From assembly GCF_014857925.1 (NCBI RefSeq), contig NZ_JACYVZ010000004.1:1-64000 (forward strand): a stretch of DNA of 64,000 bases, written 5' to 3'. This DNA comes from Cysteiniphilum marinum. GTDB taxonomy: Bacteria; Pseudomonadota; Gammaproteobacteria; Francisellales; Francisellaceae. The position numbers and the translations under genes are program-made. The notes beneath the pieces were generated by a model that was not told the DNA's origin, made no database searches, and saw only the letters and a list, made by a program, of their open reading frames with translations. Positions 53,948-63,806 of the stretch are shown in pieces (the first letter of the stretch is position 1; each line of letters begins with the position of its first letter).

Positions 53948-54334
53948 CAAGCTCGAAATGAGACTATCTTTTTGATGTGGCACATACGCTTGGCTTTTGC
54001 TGTTACCCCACACTACATCAGGCCAACAAAAATCATCCTTTTTGCGTCCGATCACATGAATATGCATTTGTGAGACTACATTACCAATCGTTGCAACATT
54101 GACTTTATCAACGCGCAAATCCTCTTTGAGGAAACGAGATAACGTATTAATCAAAGCATTGAGTCTTAGTTGCATATCAATATCAAGCTCAAACCATTCG
54201 GTGACGGTCACTTTAGGTACGATGAGAAACCACGTCACCAGTGCATTGTTTGATAATCGTAATTGAATATCTCCAAGATCTTTGATGAGACTGCTGGAAT
54301 CAGCCAAAGCTTTATCGAGCACAAAAGCTGTCAT
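53933..54334 (-). CDS. HIT-domain protein
   Basis: 133 residues. The HIT region reads NVVSQMHIHVIGR, and FCWPDVVWG follows. The first His of the H-x-H-x-H motif is Gln here, which is common in this proteobacterial subgroup; the second and third His are kept. Members hydrolyse nucleotide conjugates. Start overlaps the end of kdsB by 23 bp. Confidence 0.88.
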   Translation of the reverse strand: MTAFVLDKALADSSSLIKDLGDIQLRLSNNALVTWFLIVPKVTVTEWFELDIDMQLRLNALINTLSRFLKEDLRVDKVNVATIGNVVSQMHIHVIGRKKDDFCWPDVVWGNSKSQAYVPHQKDSLISSLLKLV

Positions 54335-55076
54335 ACATCTTCCTTACTTTATCTAAATCAGCTTGTGTGTCAATCCCAGGAGGCGTTGACGCCTTAGCTT
54401 CAGCAATTGCTATTTTTTGATTATGCCATAACACACGTAACTGCTCTAAAGATTCAATTTGCTCTAACAGACTTTTTTCCATCCGTGCATATACCTTTAG
54501 AAAACCCGCGCGATAGGCATATAAACCAATATGACGATAATGATCTCCCATCTTAATCTCATCTTGGTCAAACACACCACGCTGCCATGGAATCGGTGCT
54601 CTTGAAAAATACAACGCATATTGCTCGCGATTAAATACAACTTTTACGCAATTTGGATCATGAATTTCATTTTCATCAGTTATTCGCTCACATAAAGTTG
54701 CCATTACCGCTTGCGATCTATCCACTAACAAATCAGCAGCTTGAATCACATTCTCCATCGGAATTAATGGCTCATCCCCTTGGATATTAACAACAATATC
54801 CTCATCAGCTATTGCTAATTTATGCACGGCTTCAGCCAAGCGATCAGTGCCTGATTGATGATCTACTGCCGTCATGCAAACTGTCGCACCAAAACTGTGT
54901 GCTACCTCCTGAATTTCTTCACTATCTGTTGCAATCACCACTTGCTCAAAGCCACATTGTAATGCGCGCTCATAAACATGCTCAATAATGGGTTTGCCTG
55001 CCAAATCAAGTAACAACTTATTGGCAAGGCGACTGGATTGCAAACGCGCTGGAATAATAATATGGCGCTTACTCAT
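54312..55076 (-). CDS. kdsB: 3-deoxy-manno-octulosonate cytidylyltransferase
   Basis: 254 residues. HIIIPARLQSSRLANKLL is the nucleotide-binding start, VVNIQGDEPLI and DSEEI follow. It activates Kdo as CMP-Kdo for the lipopolysaccharide core. ATG at 55076 is used; an earlier in-frame ATG at 55094 lies within the preceding gene. It overlaps the Trm112-like gene by 8 bp. Confidence 0.95.
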   Translation of the reverse strand: MSKRHIIIPARLQSSRLANKLLLDLAGKPIIEHVYERALQCGFEQVVIATDSEEIQEVAHSFGATVCMTAVDHQSGTDRLAEAVHKLAIADEDIVVNIQGDEPLIPMENVIQAADLLVDRSQAVMATLCERITDENEIHDPNCVKVVFNREQYALYFSRAPIPWQRGVFDQDEIKMGDHYRHIGLYAYRAGFLKVYARMEKSLLEQIESLEQLRVLWHNQKIAIAEAKASTPPGIDTQADLDKVRKMYDSFCAR

Positions 55077-55257
55077 AGTGCTTGACTTCTTCAAGCGTTA
55101 GCTTCTGGGCTTCTTCTAATAGCATACGCGGTACGCCATCAATAATGGGGTATGCCAATTTATCCGCTTTACACACAAGCATCTTGTTTTGTTTGTCATA
55201 TATCAATGATGATTGACATTCAGGACATACTAAAATACTTAATAAACCTTGATCCAT
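55069..55257 (-). CDS. Trm112/YcaR-family small protein
   Basis: 62 residues (UPF0434). LLSILVCPECQSSLIYDKQNK has one zinc-type CxxC, and KLAYPIIDGVPRMLL is the family hallmark. It usually neighbours kdsB, as in E. coli ycaR-kdsB. Function unclear. Confidence 0.93.
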   Translation of the reverse strand: MDQGLLSILVCPECQSSLIYDKQNKMLVCKADKLAYPIIDGVPRMLLEEAQKLTLEEVKHYE

Positions 55258-55260
55258 TTG

Positions 55261-55485
55261 TTACGCCTTAATCACAAAGATGAATTCATTATCTACTTCA
55301 AGTTGTTCTAAGATAGCATAGCCATTGATCTTACACCAAGCAGGAATATCATGCTTGACACCCGGATCGGTACACGTCACTTTTAAGTGCTCACCTGCAG
55401 TCATCTTTTTTAATGCATTTTGCGTTTTAATCACAGGCATCGGACATAATAAGCGACGTAAATCTAGCTCAACATTAACCTCCAT
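55261..55485 (-). CDS. TusA-like sulfur carrier
   Basis: 74 residues. LDLRRLLCPMPVIKT carries the persulfide Cys (residue 14) in the CPMPV motif of TusA/YeeD/SirA proteins. It starts on the stop codon (TGATG) of the PP-loop gene, so the two are coupled and probably partners in sulfur transfer. Confidence 0.9.
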   Translation of the reverse strand: MEVNVELDLRRLLCPMPVIKTQNALKKMTAGEHLKVTCTDPGVKHDIPAWCKINGYAILEQLEVDNEFIFVIKA

Positions 55486-56561
55486 CAGACATACCACGCT
55501 TGCTGTACTTCATCAACGGTAAAAGGCTTCACTGTATGCTCACGTGCAACACCATCAGGATAAGCAAAGCGCACAGTCACTTCGTCAGCTTCTCTTCCTT
55601 GTGAGAAGCGCGCAATAATTCTGGCAACAAATGCTTCATCTTGGGTGTCAAAGTTGCCATCGATCAATGTCAGTGGTCCGCCATGACTTTCAACGGTGAT
55701 ATGTGGAAACTGACGCTTATAACCATTTAAAAAGTTATTTTCACCTTCTTCGCGGGCAATAATCAATTTAAACTCTGGCTTTGGACGCAAGTGACGACCA
55801 ACTTTCAACAACATAATGTCATCAAAATCATAATCACGCTTGTCATTACGACCTTTCCATAAATCAACCAACTTGTCCGAGTATTGCTTATCGGTTAAAA
55901 AACAGCAACCACCTGCAGGAGTCGCATAATCAACAAAACCATATGAACTGGCTAGCTCAAATTGCGGTGTGCGATTGCGCCCGTGAAAACCAAATAGCTT
56001 TTCACGATCAACCCACCCTTCGCGCTCAGGCTTGGTTTCAGGTAGATTTTTAGCACATAATGGACGCAATAATAAATCATCGATACCTGATTGCTTTTGA
56101 ATAACTGGCATGGTGTCTTTACGTTGCGACATCGGACGCTGACCAATGACCTCACCGGTAATAATGAAATCGAAACCATTTTCAAGCGCCCATTCTTTGG
56201 CTTTTTTGACCATGAAAATCTTACAATCCAAACACGGGTTCATATTGGCTCCATAGCCATATTTTGGATTTAATAACACATCTTTGTACTCTTCGATTAC
56301 ATCGATAATATGCAATTTTATCCCAAGCTGTTCAGCAACCCATAAGGCATTGTTGCGTTTTTCTTTGCTTTGATCTTTCTTACGAATGGCATGAGTATGC
56401 CCTTCGACACAAAACCCAGTGAAGAAATTAATCCCTTCAACATGAATGCCTTGATCTGCAATCACCTTGGTTGCCAACATGGAATCTAAACCACCAGAAA
56501 TAAGCGAAACCGCCTTATATTGCTTAGGTTTTTCTGAATGAGAATTATGTAATGATGTCAT
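55485..56561 (-). CDS. PP-loop ATPase, tRNA thiolation-like, with NFACT-R-like C terminus
   Basis: 358 residues. The N-terminal PP-loop is AVSLISGGLDSML, with HAIRKKDQSK and NPCLDCKIFM (possible catalytic or metal Cys) and TGEVIGQRPMSQRKD. From about 255 a domain with MLLKVGRHLRPKPEFKLII and ENNFL resembles the NFACT-R/RqcH fold. Often annotated as tRNA 4-thiouridine or 2-thiouridine related, but the RNA and site are not known. Direct coupling to tusA supports a sulfur-transfer role. Confidence 0.75.
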   Translation of the reverse strand: MTSLHNSHSEKPKQYKAVSLISGGLDSMLATKVIADQGIHVEGINFFTGFCVEGHTHAIRKKDQSKEKRNNALWVAEQLGIKLHIIDVIEEYKDVLLNPKYGYGANMNPCLDCKIFMVKKAKEWALENGFDFIITGEVIGQRPMSQRKDTMPVIQKQSGIDDLLLRPLCAKNLPETKPEREGWVDREKLFGFHGRNRTPQFELASSYGFVDYATPAGGCCFLTDKQYSDKLVDLWKGRNDKRDYDFDDIMLLKVGRHLRPKPEFKLIIAREEGENNFLNGYKRQFPHITVESHGGPLTLIDGNFDTQDEAFVARIIARFSQGREADEVTVRFAYPDGVAREHTVKPFTVDEVQQAWYV

Positions 56562-56667
56562 TTATTATATTGAGTCTACTTTAAAATTTGCGCACATTGT
56601 ACGCGCTATAGACAATTTTTTCATTATTCAAATGAAACTTTCTATAACTTTCTGTCGAAGTATCTGT

Positions 56668-57006
56668 TTAAAAAGCTGCTTGTACCCACTGGATGTCATC
56701 TCCTGTAATGCCGATGACATCAAAGCGGCATTCGGCATGTTGATAATCTCGATGTTGCTGCAGAAAAACTTGCGCTGTTTTACGCACTTTTATCTGTTTA
56801 GATTTTGTCACCATTTCTAATGCCGAGCCAAACTGTGCTGACTTTCGCGCCTTAACCTCAACAAATATCAATACATCAGCAATTTGACCAATCAGATCGA
56901 TCTCACCTAATGGTGTTAGAAAATTCTTGGCAATTAAGTGAAAACCTTGATTCTCTAGAAACGTTAAGGCTCTATTTTCCGCCTCACCACCAATGGCTCT
57001 ACTCAT
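56668..57006 (-). CDS. yraN: YraN-family (UPF0102) nuclease-like protein
   Basis: 112 residues with a restriction-endonuclease-like fold: GEIDLIG (Asp) and VFVEVKAR-like LIFVEVKARKS (Glu, Lys) are in place. Family function uncertain, probably linked to DNA. Follows prlC by one base. Confidence 0.93.
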   Translation of the reverse strand: MSRAIGGEAENRALTFLENQGFHLIAKNFLTPLGEIDLIGQIADVLIFVEVKARKSAQFGSALEMVTKSKQIKVRKTAQVFLQQHRDYQHAECRFDVIGITGDDIQWVQAAF

Positions 57007-59025
57007 CTAAAGAATACCATTATGACGCAGTAGTGCATCAACTGAAGGTTTTTGACCTTTAAATTTCTCAAATAGCTCGGCCGCTGGTGCTGAACCGCCC
57101 GTCTCCAGGATAATTTGCATAAATTTCTGACCAATGGTTTTGTTTAATACGGATTGACCCTGTTCAAACTCAGCAAAAGCATCACTGGATAACACTTCCG
57201 CCCACTTATAACTGTAGTAACCTGCGGCATAACCACCTGCAAAAATATGTGAAAAGCCATTTTCAAAGCGATTAAACTTAGGCACCTCTAACAATGCTGT
57301 TGATTGGCGCACATCCTCTATTATTTGATGGATATCTAAACCCTCTACACTACTTTGGTGTAGTTGCATGTCAAACAGTGCAAACTCCAGCTGACGCAAC
57401 ATCGCTAAGCCTGATTGATACTGACGTGAGGCAACTAGCTTCTGAAAGAGCTCTTTTGGTAAGCTTTCTTTGGTTTCAACATGCTCTGACAGCAATTGTA
57501 ACCCTTCCTCGCACCAGCAGAAATTCTCCATAAATTGACTTGGTAACTCAACGGCATCCCACTCAACACCATTAATCCCTGAAACAGGCAAATGCTCTAC
57601 TTGAGTTAAGATATGCTGCAAGGCATGCCCAAATTCATGAAATAAAGTCAATACATCATTATGCGTCAATAACGCATCAGCACCTTCATTGGCGGGCATA
57701 AAGTTACAAGTAACATACGCCACAGGTGTTTGCACTGAATGATCAAGACGCTTATAGCGCGTACGACATTCATCCATCCACGCACCATCACGCTTGTGTG
57801 CTCTTGCAAAGAAATCAACTAAAATTGCCCCACGAAGTTGCTTTTCTTCATCGTAAAACTCATATAAATCTGTTTGTGGATGGTAGCGATCCCAGTCATC
57901 ACGTTTTTTTGCTGTGACACCATAAAGAGATGATAATACACTAAATAAGCCTTTCATTACATGGTTTAAAGGAAAGTAAGGACGCAGCTCTTCAGAGGTA
58001 AAATCATAGCGTGCCTTTTTCATTTTATCTGAATAATACACGCTATCCCATGGTTTAAACTCATCATCCAATCCAGACGCTTTAGCAAATGCTATAAGCT
58101 CTTGCAGCTCTTTTTGTGCATGTGGTTTTGCCTTTTGTAGCAAATCATGCATAAAGTGCATCACCTCATCAACTGAGGTTGCCATCTTCGTTGCTAATGA
58201 GACTTCAGCATAGTTTTTAAATCCTAAAAGTCGAGCTTCTTGTGCTCTTAAGCGCATAATCTCTTGCATAATCTTAGCGTTATCAAAGCTTTTATTGTCC
58301 GCTTCGCTCGAGGCACGCGTGACATAAGCTTTATAAAAGGTCTCGCGCAGCTTGCGATTATCTGCTTGCTGCATTACAGAAATATAGGTTGGTGCGTCAA
58401 GACCTAAGATAAACCCATCTTTTTCTTCTGTTTGCGCCTTTAAGCGCGCTTGCTCTTTAACACTGTCTGATAAACCTTTTAATTCATCTTCATTTAATGT
58501 GTGATAATGCCACGCCATCGTTGCATCAAGCACATTGTTCTCAAAATCACTTTGTAACTTGGCAAGCTTAGTAACGACTTGCTCAAATTCCTGACGCTTG
58601 TCACCTTCTAAGTCCACGCCTGATAATTTAAAACTGCGAATAGCATCATTAATCGCCTTAATCTGCGCTTGATCTAAAGATTTATCACGTTGCAAAATAG
58701 TTTGATATGCCTTTAACATACGCTCATCTTGTGCAGTTTGTGTTGAATATTCTGATATTTTCTCAACACAATACTGATAGACTTCGCGCAACTGCGGTGT
58801 GTTCTTAACGGCATTTAAATGCCCCAAAGGGCCAAAAGTTTTGCTAAGCACATCTTCGGCTTCTTCCAAAGGATAAATAAAATTATCCCATGTGTAATTA
58901 CTCTCTTTAAGTAATTGCTCTTTTAAATCACGACAATACTGAATGCACTTTTCCACTTCAGTCTTGGCGCTATCAATGTCTATTTGTGAAAACTTGGGTA
59001 AATCTAATGTAACTACATCGCTCAT
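57007..59025 (-). CDS. prlC: Oligopeptidase A (M3 metallopeptidase)
   Basis: 672 residues. HEFGHALQH near residue 460 is the zinc motif, with the second ligand Glu in the following helix. It cleaves oligopeptides, including signal-peptide remnants. ATG at 59025 is chosen because AGGAA lies 7 bases upstream; an earlier ATG at 59043 would place the start before this site. Confidence 0.93.
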   Translation of the reverse strand: MSDVVTLDLPKFSQIDIDSAKTEVEKCIQYCRDLKEQLLKESNYTWDNFIYPLEEAEDVLSKTFGPLGHLNAVKNTPQLREVYQYCVEKISEYSTQTAQDERMLKAYQTILQRDKSLDQAQIKAINDAIRSFKLSGVDLEGDKRQEFEQVVTKLAKLQSDFENNVLDATMAWHYHTLNEDELKGLSDSVKEQARLKAQTEEKDGFILGLDAPTYISVMQQADNRKLRETFYKAYVTRASSEADNKSFDNAKIMQEIMRLRAQEARLLGFKNYAEVSLATKMATSVDEVMHFMHDLLQKAKPHAQKELQELIAFAKASGLDDEFKPWDSVYYSDKMKKARYDFTSEELRPYFPLNHVMKGLFSVLSSLYGVTAKKRDDWDRYHPQTDLYEFYDEEKQLRGAILVDFFARAHKRDGAWMDECRTRYKRLDHSVQTPVAYVTCNFMPANEGADALLTHNDVLTLFHEFGHALQHILTQVEHLPVSGINGVEWDAVELPSQFMENFCWCEEGLQLLSEHVETKESLPKELFQKLVASRQYQSGLAMLRQLEFALFDMQLHQSSVEGLDIHQIIEDVRQSTALLEVPKFNRFENGFSHIFAGGYAAGYYSYKWAEVLSSDAFAEFEQGQSVLNKTIGQKFMQIILETGGSAPAAELFEKFKGQKPSVDALLRHNGIL

Positions 59026-59119
59026 CTGTATGTTCCTTGGCATAAATTCTTCATTCTGCTAAGGCTTTATAATACACTTATTTCACTGCGAAAAAATATG
59101 AAAAAAGCACTAATAGACA

Positions 59120-59764
59120 ATGCCTGCTGATCTTAACACTTATTTAACAGCTTTTGTGATGTTTATCATCCCAATGCTCTTTGCTATCACACTACATGAA
59201 GCAGCACATGCCTACATCGCCAAATTACGCGGTGACAAAACCGCCTATCTTATGGGGCGAGTTACTTTAAACCCGATTAAACATATCGATATTCTCGGCA
59301 CGATCATTCTGCCAACTGCAATGTTTTTATTAGGTACTGGTTTCTTATTTGGCTGGGCAAAGCCTGTGCCTGTTAATTTTAACAACCTCAAAAAGCCACG
59401 CCAAGATATGATTCTTGTGGCAATTGCCGGACCTTTAGCCAACTTCATTATGGCAATTATTTGGTTTTTGCTGTGGAAATTTGTACCAAACTTTGGTTTC
59501 CATCAGATGGCACAATTTGGTGTCATACTCAATTTGATGCTAATGGTATTTAACTTATTACCCATTCCACCACTTGATGGCAGTCGTGTTATTAGCGCAT
59601 TATTACCTTATAAAGCAACGCTACAGTACAACCGTTTAGAGCGCTGGGGATTTTTGATCGTGCTTTTGCTGCTATTTATTCCTTTTGGTCAATCAAACTT
59701 ACTGGCAAGCATCTTGCTACCACTGATTAATAAACTCTATTTACTCATTCAATTTATCTTTTAA
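59120..59764 (+). CDS. Site-2-protease-type membrane metallopeptidase (M50)
   Basis: 214 residues with about six membrane helices. LHEAAHAYIA (zinc HExxH) and NLLPIPPLDGSR (third ligand) are present; no PDZ domain, so it belongs to the small S2P subgroup (YwhC/FtsH-independent). Substrate unknown. Confidence 0.92.
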   Translation: MPADLNTYLTAFVMFIIPMLFAITLHEAAHAYIAKLRGDKTAYLMGRVTLNPIKHIDILGTIILPTAMFLLGTGFLFGWAKPVPVNFNNLKKPRQDMILVAIAGPLANFIMAIIWFLLWKFVPNFGFHQMAQFGVILNLMLMVFNLLPIPPLDGSRVISALLPYKATLQYNRLERWGFLIVLLLLFIPFGQSNLLASILLPLINKLYLLIQFIF

Positions 59765-59780
59765 TTTAAAGGCATCAACA

Positions 59781-60152
59781 ATGCAATTAGAACATGAAAA
59801 ACCGGATTCACCAATTTTTGTTAAACACTACAAGTCTGGCGAGCTAACACTTCCACAACAAACATTCTCTCACAGCGTGATTATCACACCTGAGGCAATT
59901 ATTAATGATAATTGGAATGTAAAATCTATTGATGAGCTTAATCTTGATACCATTGATCCACTTATTGAGCTTGATGTGCATGTTTATCTTCTTGGCACCG
60001 GTGCAACATCACAGATTCCAACGCAAGAAATCATCATTGCTTTTGCCCGCCTAGGCAAATCCATTGATTTTATGGACTCAGCTGCCGCATGCCGCACTTT
60101 TAATATTCTAGCAAATGAAGGACGCCGTGTTGCCGCTGCTATCATTGTCTAA
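59781..60152 (+). CDS. Mth938/Xcc1710-domain protein
   Basis: 123 residues of DUF498. ITPEAIINDNWNVKSI, LGTGATSQIPTQ and FMDSAAACRTFNILANEGRRVAAAII match. Often placed near sec or lipid genes; function unknown. 16 bp after the M50 gene. Confidence 0.9.
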   Translation: MQLEHEKPDSPIFVKHYKSGELTLPQQTFSHSVIITPEAIINDNWNVKSIDELNLDTIDPLIELDVHVYLLGTGATSQIPTQEIIIAFARLGKSIDFMDSAAACRTFNILANEGRRVAAAIIV

Positions 60153-60298
60153 CATCAAAATACTCGGCATAAATCAATTTTTCGCCACTTTTTATTAAAT
60201 TTTCTCTAACCTCCTTGATATCTTTTTGCTATACGCTAGGATTAGGTCTATAGTAATCAGTGATTCTTATAGGTTCATACAACAGAAGGAAGACAACG

Positions 60299-60760
60299 AT
60301 GAGAAAAATCACACTACTTGGCATTGTTTCTAGTGCCGCATTATTATCTGCTTGTGCCACATCACCTAAAGCACCGGCGCCACAAAGCACAGATGCATCT
60401 GTTACAGCAATGTCAACACCAGCATCAGTCACCTCAAATAGTAGCTCATTGCCAAGCTCAACAGTTAAACTAAGCGCCAAAGATGGGCGTTTAGTTGCAA
60501 AGATTTATACTGACTGGAATGGCGCCAAACAAGGGGATTTAAAACTTCACTGGGTTGCACCTAGCCAATCGCATTGCGTGAGCACAACGTTCCCAATTAT
60601 GAAATACAAAGAAGCCAGTGATTACTCTTGGGCTTATAGAACGCTTGCCCATCAAAGCGCTAATGGTTCAATATCATGTCCAGGTGTATGGAAAGCTGAA
60701 GTGGTGTACACACCAACCAAAGCAGTTGTTGGCCAAGCTGAGCTTAACGTTTCTCAATAA
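60299..60760 (+). CDS. Putative lipoprotein of unknown function
   Basis: 153 residues. Signal peptide with lipobox LLSAC (Cys19), then a Pro/Ser/Thr-rich linker to about residue 55 and a beta-sandwich-like C terminus with two Cys (HCVSTTF, SISCPGVW) that may form a disulfide. AAGGAAG precedes ATG at 60299. No family recognised. Confidence 0.8.
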   Translation: MRKITLLGIVSSAALLSACATSPKAPAPQSTDASVTAMSTPASVTSNSSSLPSSTVKLSAKDGRLVAKIYTDWNGAKQGDLKLHWVAPSQSHCVSTTFPIMKYKEASDYSWAYRTLAHQSANGSISCPGVWKAEVVYTPTKAVVGQAELNVSQ

Positions 60761-60813
60761 AGTGCGACAGCACCTCAGCAGTAACTTTTCTATCCATTAA
60801 TACGCTTTAAATT

Positions 60814-61488
60814 CTACAAAAATTTTAATCTAACCTTACTGTTACTTCTCTCAAAACTTAAACAAAGCAGCGTGTTACTATCTAACTGTTGATGGAAGTA
60901 ATAGTTGTCTTGAGCATTTTTCTTTTTGCATTCACCACTTTCATTGACTTCAAAAATATAACGATTTAACCCATTAGCAATCCCCTCACCAGTTAGTTTC
61001 AGACTTGCTTCTTTATATGCCCATAGCCAATAAAACACATCTTTTTGCGCACTTTCATCCTTCTTAGCAGCAATCAAGCCATACTCGCTCTGTGCAAAAT
61101 ACTGCTTTGCTATCGCTAGCACATCGATTTTTTCTTTTTTAGTCTGTACATCAATACCAACACGCTGCCCTTTAGCAATTGCTATAACAGCATAATCACG
61201 CGTATGACTAATATTAAAATCGATCATACTATCAACGAGAAATGGTCGGCCATTTTTGGACTTTGAAAATCGCAGATCAGTAGGAGTAATACCTAAGCAC
61301 TCACTAAACAACTTATAGCGCAACCATTGCGATGCAATATACTCAATACGCTTGCGCTCCAATTTCAAGCCTCTGGCATAATCTCTAATTTCAAGCGGTA
61401 ATATATTAAGTGCTTCCAGCGCATCAAATTTGTTTAGATTTAGAACAAATATATCAATCATCATTATAAGCTTATTGAACAGATTCAT
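60814..61488 (-). CDS. 4'-phosphopantetheinyl transferase, Sfp/AcpT type
   Basis: 224 residues. FNISHTRDYAVIAI, VGIDVQ (Mg ligand Asp) and WLWAYKEASLKLTGEG match the two-lobed Sfp fold. It attaches phosphopantetheine to carrier proteins. With no synthase nearby it may serve the general acyl carrier protein in place of or beside AcpS. GIDVE of most members is GIDVQ here. Confidence 0.88.
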   Translation of the reverse strand: MNLFNKLIMMIDIFVLNLNKFDALEALNILPLEIRDYARGLKLERKRIEYIASQWLRYKLFSECLGITPTDLRFSKSKNGRPFLVDSMIDFNISHTRDYAVIAIAKGQRVGIDVQTKKEKIDVLAIAKQYFAQSEYGLIAAKKDESAQKDVFYWLWAYKEASLKLTGEGIANGLNRYIFEVNESGECKKKNAQDNYYFHQQLDSNTLLCLSFERSNSKVRLKFL

Positions 61489-61667
61489 CTTGATTTCATA
61501 GTTAAAATAGAAATTTAAACGTAAACTTGCAGAAATGAAAGCATTTCAGGCACTTGAGGTATCTTATATTAATCCTTGGGAATATTAGCATTTAATTAAA
61601 CGCGACTACCCAACTGCATGCTTGCATTATATAATTAACATAGTTTACCTAATTGGAGGCAACCACC

Positions 61668-61907
61668 ATGAAACAAAAACTTCGTTATATCGCTGATGCT
61701 ATCTTCTTTCTTGCTTGCATTACCTTTATTGCCTCACTTACCTCTATTTTCTATTTCAACAACTTTAGTATTATCGTTAAAGGGCACGTTGTTTATTGGG
61801 TTTACGCGGCACCCTTGGCACTATTCTTATATGCTTTTTTGCGCAACCGGCTATTAGCGGATAAACCAAATGGCACAAATTCCGAAAATCCGCTTGAACC
61901 GACTTAA
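61668..61907 (+). CDS. Small two-helix membrane protein
   Basis: 79 residues with membrane helices at about 9-30 and 42-60 and a polar tail. GGAGG lies 8 bases before the ATG, which supports the start. No family recognised. It precedes proS by 49 bp. Confidence 0.7.
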   Translation: MKQKLRYIADAIFFLACITFIASLTSIFYFNNFSIIVKGHVVYWVYAAPLALFLYAFLRNRLLADKPNGTNSENPLEPT

Positions 61908-61956
61908 AAAACGAGCTAACGTAACCTCACACATTGCTTTTCACAAGATTCTAAAT

Positions 61957-63699
61957 ATGAGAATATCGCAAACCTTACTTGCCACTGAAAAAGAAACACC
62001 AAAAGACGCTGAATTAATTAGTCATCAGTATATGTTACGTGCTGGCTTAATTCGCAAACTTGCCTCAGGCATTTATCAATGGCTACCTACAGGCATGAAA
62101 GTGCTACAAAAAGTTCAAACAATTGTTCGCGAGGAAATGGATAACGCAGGCGCCTGTGAGATTTTAATGCCTAGTATATTGCCTGCTGAGCTATTACAAG
62201 AAACGCACCGTTGGCAAAAATTCGGTCCTGAGCTTCTCAAAATACAAGATCGCCACCAGCGTGATTTTTGCTATGGACCAACACATGAAGAGCCGATTGT
62301 TGACATTGCACGCAAAGAAATTAAAAGCTATAAACAATTACCCCTTAATCTATATCAAATCCAAACAAAATTCCGCGATGAGATACGTCCACGCTTTGGT
62401 GTGATGCGCTCACGTGAATTTATTATGAAAGACGCTTATTCATTTCATAGCAATTATGATTGCTTAGAACACACCTATCAGAAAATGCATCAAGCATATT
62501 GTAATATCTTAACGCGTATGGGGCTTAAGTTTCGTGTCGTTAATGCTGATGCTGGTGCCATTGGTGGCAGCAAAACACATGAGTTTCAAGTACTTGCCGC
62601 AGCAGGCGAAGATATTGTTTGCTACAGCAATCAAAGTGATTATGCTGCCAACATTGAAATGGCAGAGTATTTAAAGCCAGATCTCACAACACGCAAGTCT
62701 CCTTCTCAATCACTTGAAAAGATCGCAACACCTAACTTAAAAACCATTAGCGATATTTGTCAGCAGTTTGACTTATCACCTGAAAACACGATCAAAACAA
62801 TTATTATCAAGGACAGTGATAATACACTCTTTGCCTTAGTGCTACGTGGAGATCATGAGTTAAATGAGATCAAAATCGAAAAGTTACCTCAGATAAACGC
62901 ACCTTTTACTTTTGCCACCGAAGCCGAAATACAACAAGCATTTAATGCGAATATCGGCTCTTTAGGTCCTGTTAATTCACCGATTAAAGTGATTGCTGAT
63001 CATAGCGCTGTCATGTTACACGACTTTGTATGTGGTGCTAATGAAGATGACTTCCATTTCTTTGGTGCAAACTGGGATCGCGACATTAAAGGCTATGATG
63101 TTGCTGATCTTCGCAATGTGGTTGTCGGCGATATATCTCCTGATGGTAAAGGTACACTTGAGCTTACCAGCGGCATTGAAGTTGGGCATATTTTCCAACT
63201 GGGTGATAATTATTCCAAAGCGATGAATGCGAATATTCTAGATGAAAATGGTAAAAAGCAAGACCTTATCATGGGCTGCTATGGTTTTGGTGTCACACGG
63301 ATTGTTGCAGCAGCAATCGAGCAATCGCATGATGATAATGGCATTATTTGGCCAAGTGAGATCGCGCCGTATGACATCTCGATCATTCCAATGAATATGC
63401 ATAAATCAGCTAAAGTCTTTGAGGTTGCCAATAAACTTTATAATGACCTTAGAGCTGCCGGCTTTGATGTGTTATTTGATGATCGCAAAGAACGCCCTGG
63501 TATTATGTTTGCTGATGCGGATTTAATCGGTGCGCCACATCAACTTATCATTGGTGAACGCGGACTAGAAAATGACATCATCGAATACAAATGCCGTAAA
63601 ACACAACAAAAATCTGAGATCTCTTATACCATTGACGCTGTGTTGCAAAGGGTCTGCGCTAAGCAAACTGGCAAAGCAAAATTAAGCCCATGCCACTAA
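61957..63699 (+). CDS. proS: Prolyl-tRNA synthetase
   Basis: 580 residues, bacterial type with an INS editing domain (about 225-400) between class II motifs 2 and 3. Motif 2 is [30 protein letters not shown] is motif 3. C-terminal anticodon-binding domain follows. ATG at 61957 gives [15 protein letters not shown], the family start. Confidence 0.96.
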   Translation: MRISQTLLATEKETPKDAELISHQYMLRAGLIRKLASGIYQWLPTGMKVLQKVQTIVREEMDNAGACEILMPSILPAELLQETHRWQKFGPELLKIQDRHQRDFCYGPTHEEPIVDIARKEIKSYKQLPLNLYQIQTKFRDEIRPRFGVMRSREFIMKDAYSFHSNYDCLEHTYQKMHQAYCNILTRMGLKFRVVNADAGAIGGSKTHEFQVLAAAGEDIVCYSNQSDYAANIEMAEYLKPDLTTRKSPSQSLEKIATPNLKTISDICQQFDLSPENTIKTIIIKDSDNTLFALVLRGDHELNEIKIEKLPQINAPFTFATEAEIQQAFNANIGSLGPVNSPIKVIADHSAVMLHDFVCGANEDDFHFFGANWDRDIKGYDVADLRNVVVGDISPDGKGTLELTSGIEVGHIFQLGDNYSKAMNANILDENGKKQDLIMGCYGFGVTRIVAAAIEQSHDDNGIIWPSEIAPYDISIIPMNMHKSAKVFEVANKLYNDLRAAGFDVLFDDRKERPGIMFADADLIGAPHQLIIGERGLENDIIEYKCRKTQQKSEISYTIDAVLQRVCAKQTGKAKLSPCH

Positions 63700-63720
63700 C
63701 CTAATTTAGTTTATGCAGGG

Positions 63721-63746
63721 TACAACCCATCGCAAACCATTTTGAC
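63721..63746 (+). repeat. Partial end of the ~170-bp dispersed repeat, copy 4
   Basis: TACAACCCATCGCAAACC is followed by ATTTTGAC, matching the left end of the element at 40230 over about 25 bases. The rest is absent. Confidence 0.4.
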
Positions 63747-63806
63747 TTTCTCTTATCCTCACTTACAATAACACGCATTGAAAATGCTTTATTATTTGAT
63801 TTTGTT

